From contig JAWHQI010000262.1 of assembly GCA_033032865.1 (NCBI GenBank), positions 2,914,001 to 2,978,000 on the forward strand: a stretch of 64,000 bases of DNA. Direction: 5' to 3'. Made by a program: the position numbers and the translations under genes. Source of the DNA: Dactylorhiza incarnata. Its lineage: Eukaryota; Streptophyta; Magnoliopsida; Asparagales; Orchidaceae. A model generated the notes under the pieces. That model saw only the letters and a program-made list of their open reading frames with translations. It did no database searches and was not told the origin of the DNA. Within the stretch, counting starts at the first letter, position 1, and each line of letters opens with the position of its first letter. This document shows positions 47,250 to 57,814 of this stretch, one piece after another.

Positions 47250-48493
47250 TATTGCAAAGATTGCAGATGATGTTCAAAAGAATCAAGGAATCTTGAGCAA
47301 CAATATGCAGGTGTTATACAAAGAACAAGTTGCTCAAATTCTAACAGGCACTGCCAAAATAAAAGCAAGGTTGCAAAAACATGATGCTGATATGCTAGCC
47401 AAGGTTGATGTGAGCTCCTCTACCCTAAAGGATCAAGTAAAAATGAATACAGATACCATTGATGATCATCTTCTTAAAGTTAAGAAAACTATTGAAGGAG
47501 GAGTAAATCATCTGGAGGATCAAATTAGATTTCAGAAAAATGTTCTAAGAGATCATATAGTTGAAGAAGTCATAAAGGGGGAGAGGTCAATGATTAAAGC
47601 CAGCTCTGAGCATGCTATTTGGACCTCTAATTCCATAAGAGAAACTTTAGGCCATCCTCCCATATACTATGATGCTCAAGTACCTGAATCTAAGCCTGCA
47701 TATCCTACACAAATTCACAAGCAAATTGCAAAGATGTACAGTCCTGAAGATAAGCACAAGAGAAAGAACATTACTTATGAACAAGTAGAAGCTAGCAAAA
47801 GGAAATTCAGAGAAGAAGTTGACGCAAGGGATGATTATGAACATTGGTCTCCCTTATCAAGGGAAATGATTCTGGCAACATGGGAAGCTGTGAAAGGCAA
47901 TCCAGGAGAAAGGGAGAAATGGTACTCTGAAGCTGAGTGGATGAAGCACATGGATCAGGAGGAGCTGAAGATAAAGTTTAAAGTTGACAGGTTGGCTGGG
48001 AAAGTTCAAGCAAGTGATAAGGAGCCAATCAGATATTTCCAAAAGCCGTTTGGCTAATTCAAGAGAAGGAAAGAAGTTGCTGAAGCCCTATGCAAGAGAG
48101 CCAAAAGAGGAATAGATATCAAGGAACCTGAACAGCAATAGGATTTGAATTTTTCTTAAAAGTTCTCAGAGAATGTATTTGATATATTTTTTGAAAATCT
48201 TGATGAGCTCCCAGAGCAAACTATCTCTTATTATCATCATATATATATGCCTGTGATGTGATTCTTCCTTACATTTACATGATTTATTCTGAATTGCTTG
48301 TGATGTAGATCATGTAATTTGTGATTTTGTCCTCATATTATAAATCATGTCTGAGATAATTTCTTTTGTTAGAATGTTATGGTAATCTGATTTTATAAAG
48401 TGTTATACTCATCATATTATGATTGCCTGTGTAGAAAATAATGGTTATCTTTGTAAAAAGGGGTATATCATTGACTAAGGTTATGACTTCTTT

Positions 48494-48507
48494 AAATAGG
48501 GGGAGAT
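48494..48507 (+). promoter_or_regulatory. Polypurine tract of element E
   Basis: aaatagggggagat directly before the 3' LTR. Other AGGGGGAG tracts occur upstream at 47577 and in the 3' ORF repeats. Confidence 0.85.
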
Positions 48508-50116
48508 TGTTGGGATCATTGCCCACTATGTCCTAGATTTGGAGAAGTCCATTCCTAAATCAAAGATATACCTCAAAATGTATTTGATATATTTTCTGGA
48601 ATCACTGTGCAGGAGATCAGGTCAAGCTAGGTGCTCAAGAAATTCATCTAAGTTCACAAGCATCGAGACACCACACATCGCTCGACGCCTGTGACCCAAA
48701 AGCGTCGACCCATGTCTGTTGTCTTAAAAGGCAAGGTCGCTGACTGAAAATCTGAGACCAAGTCAAGAAGCGTCGAGCCAATGAATATCGCTCGACACCG
48801 TGGAATAAGAAGCGTCGACCAACTTCAGTTAGCTTAACGTCAACAAAAAGAGTCTAGATGTGAAGGCAAAGTTAAAAAACGTCGAGCTCCTATGCATCGC
48901 TTGACGCCTACAGATAAAGAGCGTTGAACGACTAAAGATTACTCGTCGCCTAAGAAGGAGTCTTTGAGAGTTTCAGTCTAAGTAGAAAGTGTCGAGCTTC
49001 TACAGATCGCTCGACACCTTATAGAAAAAGCGTCGACAGAGATACACGTTGCTCAACTCCCTCTTCCTGAAAAGCACTGAGTTAAGAATTGTGTAACAAT
49101 ACATCTACAGCAAGATGAGCCATGTCGAGATGATGACCATGTCTAAACTCCTTATCAATTCTGAAGACACTAAAGATCGTTGAAGATCTGACGTCATGCT
49201 GACGTGGAGGAGCATCTCAGATGTCGTGGATGGCGGGTTATAAATAGAAGGCATGACCTATGATTTAGTAGTTCAATATTCATAATTAAAGCAATCATCT
49301 TCTCCGTTGTTCAAGGAGAAATCTGATGAAGAATCTGAAGAAGCCATCTCCTCTTTCAGAATCGTTCTAACTTGAAGAAATCCCTTCAGCAATCTGGTGC
49401 TGATATTATTTTTGAAGAGAGAAGGTCAAGGAGGAAGAATCTGTCTTCCTAAAGAAGAACAGTCATCACAGCCTGTGCAATTCAAGAAGACCATTTCGCT
49501 GTTGCTGTTCTGTTGAAGATATCTGTCTGATCTTTTAGATAGATCAAGAAGACTCAATACATTGGAGAATCTGAGTCTAAGTGATATTTCTACTTCTTTC
49601 AATTCCTGTAGGATCTGAGCTGTCAGATCTGAGTGTAGGATCTTTCAAGGATCTGAGGTGTAGGATCAGTTGTGATCTGAGTTGTAAGATTCAGGGGTGA
49701 ATCTGAGTGTAAGCCTATTGTTATAAAGGCCGAGGTAGGATCTGTTGAGATCTGAGATTGTAGGATCTATTGAGATCTGAGATTGTAGGATCTGTTGAGA
49801 TTTGAGAGTGTAGGATCTGTTGAGATCTGAGACTGTAAGATCTGTTTAGATCTGAGCCGTATGACCATTTTGGTGGTCTGAGATCTGGAGGAGATATAAG
49901 CCCTATCTAGCACACTGCTAGAGGGGAGAAGGAGGAAAGTGGATTACCCTAGATAGGGGAACCACTATAAAATTCCGTGTGTTTGTGTTTATTTCTTGAA
50001 TTCTCTGATCATTATTCACATTCAATTAGGATTTTATCAAGAATTGTAAATAGATTTTAAAATAACCTATTCACCCCCCCTCTAGGTAATTAGCTACCCT
50101 TAAATAAAGACTTTCA
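48508..50116 (+). repeat. 3' LTR of element E
   Basis: Same length and order as the 5' LTR: array 48660-49055, TATAAATA 49239-49246, hairpin 49939-49965, and the end CTTTCA before gaaac. Confidence 0.92.
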
Positions 50117-51066
50117 GAAACAATTCTTCGGTCCCCCACGTTGAAATCCTTGACATGTCTACCTCGCCGCAACCTGGTGAGATTCTGATATTATCCCCTT
50201 CGCGAATTCCCCAACTGACTTTTTTCTTGTGCTCCTTGCAGAGGACCTCTCTGCGACCCCAGGAGGTGCGCTACTCCACCGGGTTCGTCACTCCCTCTAG
50301 ATTATCCGCCCCCGCCAGGCTCGCAGCCTCAGCTAGACTCACAGCCCCCGCTTGACTCGCTGCCCCCGTCGGACGGGATAGTCTCCATCCCCGGGTTCAA
50401 ACTTCTGGGCCATCAAAGCCTCGACACCTCACCACCCCCCCAGCCGACACCCGGGTTGTGGGCAACCTCTCCGACGCCCCCGGCCTGGGGAAATCCATCA
50501 CGCTGAAGTACACGGAGGCCTTCCAGGGTCAACCGAGCTCCTCCCGTCAACGACCTGGTAAAGCGGTCGCGACCTCATCAGGTTGGTTGGATACAATCAA
50601 CGGATTGCTTCTCGCTCTGTTCGCTAATTCTCTTCTCGCAGCTGTCCAGGAGTCCTCCGCCGAGCTGGAGCTTGGAGAGTAGGAGATGTCGCCCGTGCCT
50701 TTGCCAGACAAGATTGCTGACTTCCTCAACGATCCCCGGGACCCCGAAGCGATGAAGCAACGAGTCGCTGACGTGCTCTAGAATCAAGGGTACATGCTGC
50801 GAGAGCTGTACAAGCAGGCGCACGAGGACAGAGTGGCCTCGGAGGAGCGATTTTCCACGATCGATGATGAGTTGGCGAGAGTTCTCACCGAGTTATAGGT
50901 CGACACATACTGTGAGGCCATCTCTCCTGGGGTGCACCTCTCGCGGGTGGAGGATCAGATCCGTGCATATCACTACTCGGGCGTACCGCCAAGCTCGGGG
51001 GTGCGAGGACGAGGCCGATGGTGGTGGATCCAATATTGATCCCTCCCGCGCTTTCCTGGCAAACTA

Positions 51067-51518
51067 AAAAGATAATGTTATTTACTTTTATTATTATTTT
51101 CTTCTGGACAATCTGCGAATGATGTTGTTAGTTCGATGCTTCCCGAGTATTCGCAGTATTTTCTTTCTTTTTGTCATTGCTCGCTACGTTATTGCCGTCT
51201 ATGGTGCTTGCTAATTTTTTCATTCTATTCCTTTTTCTCGCGGCTTGCATGGGACCGGTCTCGCCTGGCGGCGAACCACTCTTGCTGAATCGCGGCGAGT
51301 GCGCGGGGAGTGGGTCAGTTCAAGTACCGAGGCGTATCATCCGGAGATCCTTTTAATCGCACCCCACGACTCCTCGATTCCTTCCCACCGCCTTTAACTT
51401 CTTATAAATAGGTCTGTCATCAATAGTCAACCACCGCATTCAACTCCCACAACCTTTGCTGCCTTGATTCTCCTAGACTCGCATTCTCGTTCTCGCATTC
51501 GCTTCTTTCTTGATAGCC
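51067..51518 (+). promoter_or_regulatory. Intergenic promoter of gene Y (T2)
   Basis: A TATAAATA box at 51403-51410 lies about 110 nt upstream of ATG 51519 (context gccATGGG). The segment between genes is GC-richer and contains CTCGCATTCGC words. Confidence 0.6.
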
Positions 51519-53498
51519 ATGGGTGGCGATGGTGATATGGATGGATGGGACAAGTGCACATTCACCTTTTGTGACCACTCCTTTTTCACCTGCTCGCTTA
51601 CAGAGAGCGAGTACCAGTCTACTGTGGCGAACTACATCTCGCCTACGTTCTTTTCTCGCCGCCCTGCGAAGACTGAGTCCATCAACGACCTCCACATGGA
51701 CGAGCTCACCATCTCGGTGACCCACTTCAAAGTGGGCCCGCGGATTCCCCTCTGGCCGGAAATCAGCCAGGTATTCGCTCGATCCCTTTTTCCTTACTCG
51801 CATTCGCTTTAGGTTTCTTTCTAATTGATTTTTGTGGATCCTTCAGCTGCTGAAATATTACAGCATCATCCCGGGCCAGATGACCCCGAACTCCATCGCG
51901 GTCATGGTGGGGTTTGCATGATACTTACGCGAAGAGCGCATCGAGTTTAGCTTGCCAGTCTTCCGCAAGCTATTCTCCTTCCAGGCAAATAAGGACGAAA
52001 CAAGCTTTTTTGCGAGCCAGCATGCCAAGGTTCACGAGATGGTGAACAAGAGCCACTACTGGGCACTGAATTTTGTGTTCGTCAAGGGGCCCTTCAGCAA
52101 TATCCCTTTCGCCCGTCTAGCGGGACGAGCCTACCTACCGTCCCCCCAAGCTCGGCGGCCACGAGGCCAAGCTTTTTCAGTACATGTACACCCACATCGA
52201 GGCCATCTAACTCCAAAGGCATGTGGACTCGCTACTCCCAGTGCTGCTCGGGACAGGTTTTGACTCGTGATCTCTTCTGGTCTCGCATTATACTCTTATC
52301 AATTTTTCCTAACCCGCCTTTTATCATGCGCATGGGAGTGAGATCTCCCACTCCACCCCCATATGCGAAGACCGTGGCTATCACCATGAGCCTCCAGCTC
52401 ACCTCCGCCGCCACTGATGCCTACCGCGAGGCCCCCAACACTTCTTCCGCCTCCAAGAAACGGCCTGCACCCGTGAGCCGCGGGTCATCCCTCAATCCTC
52501 CACCGCCAAAGAAGCAATGACCCTCGACCCTCGACCCTCACCAATTGGAAGGGGCTCGTTGAAAGCTTAACCGGGGATGAGCCCCCGTTGGACACTCCTG
52601 CCGACAAGGGAGTCGGGGAGACCACCGAGGTGGCCACCAGGGTGCTGACCGCACCCGCACCGGTGGGCCAACAAAACTTCTGTCTCGGCAACAGGCACCG
52701 AGACACGGCCGGCGAGCCCATGTTGGAGTGGGACTCAGACTCCAACAGGGTTTTGATCTCCACCCTTACCCCCTTCTGTGTGGAGCAGGAGAACATCGGA
52801 GGAGAGGCCTTCGCCTTGTCCTTCGGTCTCTATGGGCGGGAGGATGTTGTGGACTTCCATATCCTCACCTCCCGAGCACTCGCGTATGAGAGCGCACGAG
52901 CTCAGCTTCGCGGGATGGAGCTCGCCCATTTGGTCGGTCACCGCTGCTTAATGACGGAGAGGAACTCCGAGGACCTGAAGCGCGAGCTGCAGGAGGTGAA
53001 GATGGAGCTCGCCGATCTGAAGGAAAAAATAGGTGGTCTATGAGGGCCTCCTTGAGAGCCTCAAGGATGGGATGGTAAGTCTTCCGAGAACTTGCTTACT
53101 TCCTTCACAACATTCCATCTTAAACCATTTATCTTTCGCAGGACCCCGAGACTGCGAACCAGCTCCTCGCCCGCAAGACGGAGCTAGAGAAGGAGGTCAC
53201 CATGTTGAAGGCCCAGAACCAGGAACTCATCATGGCCGCCCTTCCTCCCGCACCTCATAGCCCCAGGACCACGTGGAACCTGAAGCGCGCCAAGGAGGAG
53301 ATGCTGCGGGACAATGCAATTCTGGCGGCTTGACATATCTTCAATACTCTAAAGGGGGCCAGGCTTCTCGCAGACGATGCGGAGGAGCTCACATTCGAGG
53401 AGGTCATCCCAGAGCTGTTCGATCCGATCCCACCCACCTCAGATAGCGAGGGAGATAAGTCTGGGGATGAGTTACGAGATGTAAACTTTTTATTTTGA
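51519..53498 (+). pseudogene. Tat accessory gene Y in T2
   Basis: Starts MGGDGDMDGWDKCTF. The first exon ends WPEISQ, a 76-nt GT-AG intron follows (51771-51846), and the protein resumes LLKYYSIIPGQMTPNS, a pattern like the plant 'putative gypsy type transposon' domain. A TGA at 51919 breaks the frame before YLREERIEF. Frameshifts follow near 52110 and 53035. A later exon (about 52590-53074) has a coiled coil (RNSEDLKRELQEVKMELADL). An intron at 53075-53141 (67 nt, gtaagt...ttcgcag) leads to a second coiled coil and an acidic end. Same gene order and domain as T1 gene Y. Function unknown. Confidence 0.6.
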
Positions 53499-54117
53499 AT
53501 TTTCTTTTGTAAGGCGTGAATCACCACCCTTGATGTAAACCATTATTTGTAATGAAATGAAAAATATTTTGTCTTTCATCTTATACTTTCGTTTTCCTCG
53601 CTGCCATTCGATTATGTGCTGGCCCCTCGACGACATACACCACACATGCACCAGCACTTTTCTCAAGCACTCGCTGACTCGTGTGTGCCCGTACTCGCAT
53701 ACGTACGCATTCGCATTCTGGCACGCACCTCACGCGCACCAGCGTATCACTTGAGCACCCGCGTACTCGCCCCTCTTCATGGGACTTGCCCGAATTCATT
53801 CTTTGCATTCATCCCAATAGGTTTTGCCTGCGAGCACTTTGCCGAGGCGAATGCCCATTCCGGTAGGCTCATTTGCATACACTAACTAAGCTTCCGATAC
53901 CACGATTTTTCCATCTCCTTACTGATGAGTTCTCTCCCAGGCATTCTCGCCAAGCGAGTGCCCGCTCTGGCTGGCCTACTCGCAAATCCTGGCCACTAGA
54001 TCCTCTTGAATTTATTTTCTTGGCAACAAAATCGTCTGTGGACCTTCCAATTAGGTGAGAGCCTGGTCAGGAGACCCATTTGAGACGATTCACCTTGCCC
54101 ACTTTCACCTGCCTCCC
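53499..54117 (+). other. 3' flank of gene Y, T2 remnant
   Basis: No gene seen. A possible poly(A) region (aatgaaatgaaaaat near 53550) and CpG-rich words of the ACTCGC/GCGAGT type follow. The segment ends at the Athila LTR start. Confidence 0.5.
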
Positions 54118-54978
54118 TGATGAGTACATTTTGTACTCATCCTTTAATATAATTTTAATGATATTTTAATATGAATTTGTATAAATAGCATGAATTATCC
54201 CATCAAATTCATTTCTTTTTATTTCTATAAACTAACTTAAGCTTTTTCTGTGTGTTTTCAGGTTTTCGGGGCACTTTGAGCAAAAATATTAAGTACATGC
54301 CCAAGGTCATGGACGTGACAGCCTAGACGTGTTCCAGACCCGATTCCGCTGCCCCGGGCTCATTCCGTGAAAATTTGCCAAGTACACGCCCCGGGTCACG
54401 GGCGTGCCAAGGGCGTGACCCAATGTCACGACCGCGACCCGCCGCCAGCAGCAAAAGCGCAATGCCACATCAATTAAAGTTACACGTACACCCCTGGTCA
54501 CGGGCGTGACCGAGGGCGTGACATCCAATCACGGGCGTGACTCATCCCACGCTCTTTCACGTCGATGACTTCCCGCCAGACGCTGTTTTGAAGATTACAC
54601 GCCCTAGGTCACGGGCATGACCTAGGGCGTGACGCGTACGTAACGACAACATTGAATCCAGAAGGCGCCCTCTCTGCACCAACACCGATCATGCCCCTTA
54701 TACGCCCTTGGTCACGGGCGTGACCAAGGGCTTGTAACCGCAATTTGGAGCCTATTTAAAGCCAGTTCCACCAGAAGTTCAAAGACGAATTTTGGAGGCT
54801 CAATCCTTTATTTCTTGCTTTGTTTTCATGTTTTTCTTGTAATTCTCTTTCTTTCTTGCAATTGTAATTTCAAATAAATAGCTTGTAGCTTTCAATTCCT
54901 TAGTTTGTAATTCACTTTTGCAATCAATACAATAGTTCTTCTTATTCTCTTCTTCTTTAATAGTGCACTCTTTTATTC
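54118..54978 (+). repeat. First Athila-like LTR, 3' truncated
   Basis: Matches 55864-56720. It holds GTCACGGGCGTGAC palindromes (54290-54735) and a TATA-like ctatttaaag (54752). Similarity ends at about 54978, roughly half-way through the full LTR. Confidence 0.8.
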
Positions 54979-55845
54979 GATTAGAGAATCAATTTAGCAC
55001 TACTTCTCATTTTAATTCTAAATAGCTTGACTTTGTGGTAAATTGGCTAAACATCTCTAGATTTTTATTATATTCTCTACTAACTTTAAGATCTTAGGAA
55101 ATTTCATTCCACTAAAAAAGTTGCTCTCAAAATAGTTTAATTTATAAACTAGAAGTATTACTTTACCCTCACCCTTTGTTGGCAAATAAAAAAAAGTGTA
55201 GAAATAGATCATATGTCATGGGAATAAGAGGATAAAATTCATTATCCCCTAAACATATGCACCCAAAATCGTTTAAAAGATTATATATCATGAAGTAAAA
55301 AGATAAAATTCATTACTTCTAAACATATACATTTTGGATTTTTGATTGAAGAGAAATTTTTACAAGATTATATGGTATGAAAAATAAGAGGATAAAATTC
55401 ATTATTTTCCTAAACATATACAAATTCGTATTCAAATAAGGTGAAAGGATAAAATTCATCACCTTTATTTTAGTATCTCTTCATTTTGCCATTTTGTTAA
55501 AACTCATCCCTAGCCAATTCTATTGATTCTAGTCCTAAATAAAATTATTAAGAGAACAATATTTTTGTAGGTGTCTTCTTCTTAAGCTTCTTTTATGTTA
55601 GAGTGTCCATAATTTCATTCTAACTTTGTTTGAAAATTTCTATAATTTTGGTTGCTAAATAGTTATCTTGAGAAGTAGTTAGCAGAACAAATTTCTCTTT
55701 TTAAAGTATCACCATAACGTATGACTTAATTCTTGAATTTCTAGAATTTGCTTTTAACTTACTCTTGGTTTAATGAAATTTTAGTTAATTAGAAATAATA
55801 TCGATGTCTTGTTTTCCTTATCCATTTGCTCTGGAATAGCAAAAG
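54979..55845 (+). other. Deleted interior of first Athila-like element
   Basis: AT-rich, no gene. Four diverged repeats of type aggataaaattcatta...aaacatat lie between 55200 and 55470. This looks like a 3' untranslated interior joined to mid-LTR by a deletion. Confidence 0.55.
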
Positions 55846-55863
55846 CTTAAGTATGGGGGTGTT
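55846..55863 (+). promoter_or_regulatory. Polypurine tract of first Athila-like element
   Basis: cttaagtatgggggtgtt directly before TGATGAG, as in other Athila-type elements. Confidence 0.65.
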
Positions 55864-57446
55864 TGATGAGTACTTTTTGTACTCATCCTTTAATATAATT
55901 TTAATGATATTTTAATATGAATTTGTATAAATTGCATGAATTATCCCATCAATTTCATTTCTTTTTATTTCTATAAACTAACTTAAGCGATTTATATGTT
56001 TTCAGGTTTTCTGGGCACTTTGAGCAAAAATGTCAAGTACACGCCCAAGGTCATGGGCGTGACCAAGGGCGTGACAGACTAGATGTGTTCCAGACCCAAT
56101 TCCGCCACCCCGGGTTCATTCCGTGAAAATTTGCCAAGTACACGCCCCAGGTCACGGGGATGACCATGGGCGTGACCCAATGTCACGACCGCAACCCGCC
56201 GCCAACAGCAAAAGCACAATGCCACGTCAATTAAAGTTACACGTCCCCGGTCACAGGCATGACCAGGGCGTGACATTCAGTCATGGGTGCGATTTGTCCC
56301 CCGCTCTTTCCCTCTGATGACTTCCCGCCAGGCACTGTTTTGAAGATTACACGCCCTAGGTCACGGGCGTGACCTAGCGCGTGATGCACATGTAATGGCC
56401 GCATTGAAGCCAGAAGATGCCCTCTCCGCACCAGCACCGATCACAACCCTTATACGCCCTTGGTCACGGGTGTGTAACCCCAATTTGAAGCCCATTTTAA
56501 GCCAGCTCTACCAGAAGTTCAAGGACGAATTTTGGAGGCTCAATCCTACATTTCTTGCTTTGTTTTCATGTTTTTCTTGTAATTCTCTTTCTTTCTTGCA
56601 ATTGTAATTTCAATTAAATAGCTTGCAGCTTTTAATTCCATAGTTTGTAATTCTCTTTTGCAATCAATAAAATAGTTCTTCTTATTCTCTTATTCTCTTC
56701 TTCTTTCATAATGCACTCTTTTATTTTTATTAATTCCTTTATCTCAATGAGTAACTAAATTTCTATTACTACTTGATCGAGATGTTCCTAGGAATGATAT
56801 TCACAATGAAGTAATTAGATCTTCTTCTTCTCTTCTTTGAAATTCTTAAGATTTATCCTTAATTTTATTGATGTGAGATTATATTTTCGATATATAATTC
56901 TCATTCATGTTTTCATAATTTAGTAGTCGAGAGACTTATAATTCGAATTGATCACTTATGGATAAAGAGAGTTGATTGCAACCCTTGAGAAAGGATGACA
57001 TAAATCTCCCGGATTGGAGTCAAATACAATAGAGGGGTTCACCAAGTTAAGGCGAGTTTTAGTGGTTTCAATTATAGGACGAGAGTTCAGTTGATCAACC
57101 TAAACTCAGCTGAACGTATCATCGAGAGAGATGCGTTTAGAATTCGGGAACCTCCACGGTCAAAGTAAATTTCCTAAGAGAATTAGTGTTCTTATTTCTT
57201 CTTTTATTATTCCGCGGTGATTCAAAATCGAGTGCTAGTTTTTTAACTCATCGTTTAATCATTATATTAATTTCCCTTTTGCAAAACCAATCCAAGTTTT
57301 AATTGATAAAATAATAGAGATTTTCTGAAGTAAGAGTATTTAACCGCCCCGCGTCTAATACGACCTTGTTTTTTATAAACCTATACTACTCTCGATACTG
57401 TACACTTGCCGTTGTTGTTTGCGGATATAGTTTTGCGCGTTAATAT
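55864..57446 (+). repeat. Second, complete Athila-like LTR (about 1.58 kb)
   Basis: From TGATGAGTAC to just before the primer site; the right end is placed to within a few bases. Array of cacgccc/ggtcacgggcgtgacc palindromes at 56038-56480. Confidence 0.75.
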
Positions 57447-57448
57447 TT

Positions 57449-57466
57449 TGGCGCTGTTGCCGGGGA
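57449..57466 (+). promoter_or_regulatory. Primer binding site (Asp tRNA type)
   Basis: TGGCGCTGTTGCCGGGGA differs by one base from the usual Athila/Tat primer site. Confidence 0.85.
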
Positions 57467-57581
57467 AATTAGGTTGATATTTTGAAAAAAGAAATATCTA
57501 TTAATTTTATCGCTCTCTTTCTCTTCCCCCTTTCTCTTAAATATAAAAAAAAATCTTACAAGGCGCAATTTAAATTCTCGG

Positions 57582-57660
57582 AAAGGGAGATTTGGGCTAT
57601 CATCCAATCACATCTCCTAGTACCGGGCGAACCCTTCACAGGGTAGACCTCGGGAAGTCC
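57582..57660 (+). other. Conserved structured motif, copy C (Athila leader)
   Basis: Same ~80-nt domain as in family A copia, here between primer site and gag. Stem GGAGAT/ATCTCC and hairpin ACCCT-TCAC-AGGGT are perfect. Confidence 0.75.
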
Positions 57661-57814
57661 GGGACTAACTTAACCCGCTTTTTGAAAAAAATTATATATA
57701 TATTTTTAATTATAATATTATAAAAATATTATAATAATTTTAATTCTTCCTTCTTCACCTTAATATTCTTTTCGCCTCTAATTCTCTTTTTCTTTTTTTC
57801 GTTTCCCTTAGTTT

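Larger units (their letters stand above)
39066..48057 (+). pseudogene. Extra 3' ORF of element E, split by element F
   Basis: The frame starts at MPPKSSDYLYEGGELF (ATG 39066; an upstream ATG at 39003 is in frame). It runs without a frameshift to 40785, skips the F element, and continues in phase from 47255 to 48057. Stops at 39360, about 39465 and 40464 interrupt it. The N-terminal ~100 residues end KISPTRLAKELELP, reminiscent of 'putative plant transposon protein' domains (a weak match by eye). Then come a K/S-rich basic stretch, four ~21-residue acidic repeats (EGEAQDEIPAP type, 40090-40330) and long coiled coils. In Sireviruses this position holds an env-like ORF of unknown role. No signal peptide or membrane segment is seen. 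Confidence 0.65.
31322..50116 (+). mobile_element. Copia element E, Sirevirus-like, full length with nested F
   Basis: Two LTRs of 1609 bp each (31322-32930 and 48508-50116) with TG...CA ends, and target duplication gaaac at 31317-31321 and 50117-50121. It carries a primer site, gag, pol in copia order (PR-IN-RT-RH), an extra 3' ORF and a polypurine tract. Element F sits inside the 3' ORF. About 17 differences occur in the first ~370 bases of the two LTRs, so it is older than F. Two CCHC knuckles, coiled-coil Gag, AGGGGGAG tracts and the 3' ORF fit the Sirevirus group, by resemblance only. Confidence 0.92.
31004..51066 (+). pseudogene. Tat accessory gene X in T2, split by copia element E
   Basis: Plus-strand exons at 31004-31191, 31250-31321 joined to 50122-50176, 50242-50581 and 50642-51066. 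Introns with GT-AG ends and pyrimidine tracts are visible at 31192-31249 (58 nt), 50177-50241 (65 nt) and 50582-50641 (60 nt). The last exon encodes PLPDKIADFLNDPRDPEAMK and a coiled coil (LRELYKQAHEDRVASEER). Several stops interrupt it, and frames between exons are partly shifted. Its position before gene Y matches gene X of T1. The 5' end is lost at the element D junction. No family recognised. Confidence 0.5.
31004..54117 (-). mobile_element. Tat-type gypsy element T2 relic, split by copia E
   Basis: Fragments 31004-31321 and 50122-54117 flank element E, whose target duplication (gaaac) lies exactly at both junctions. Accessory genes X and Y are on +, so the element's own sense strand is inferred to be - by analogy with T1. 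Pol would lie to the right but is replaced by the Athila array at 54118. GCGAGT/ACTCGC words are frequent. Confidence 0.55.
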
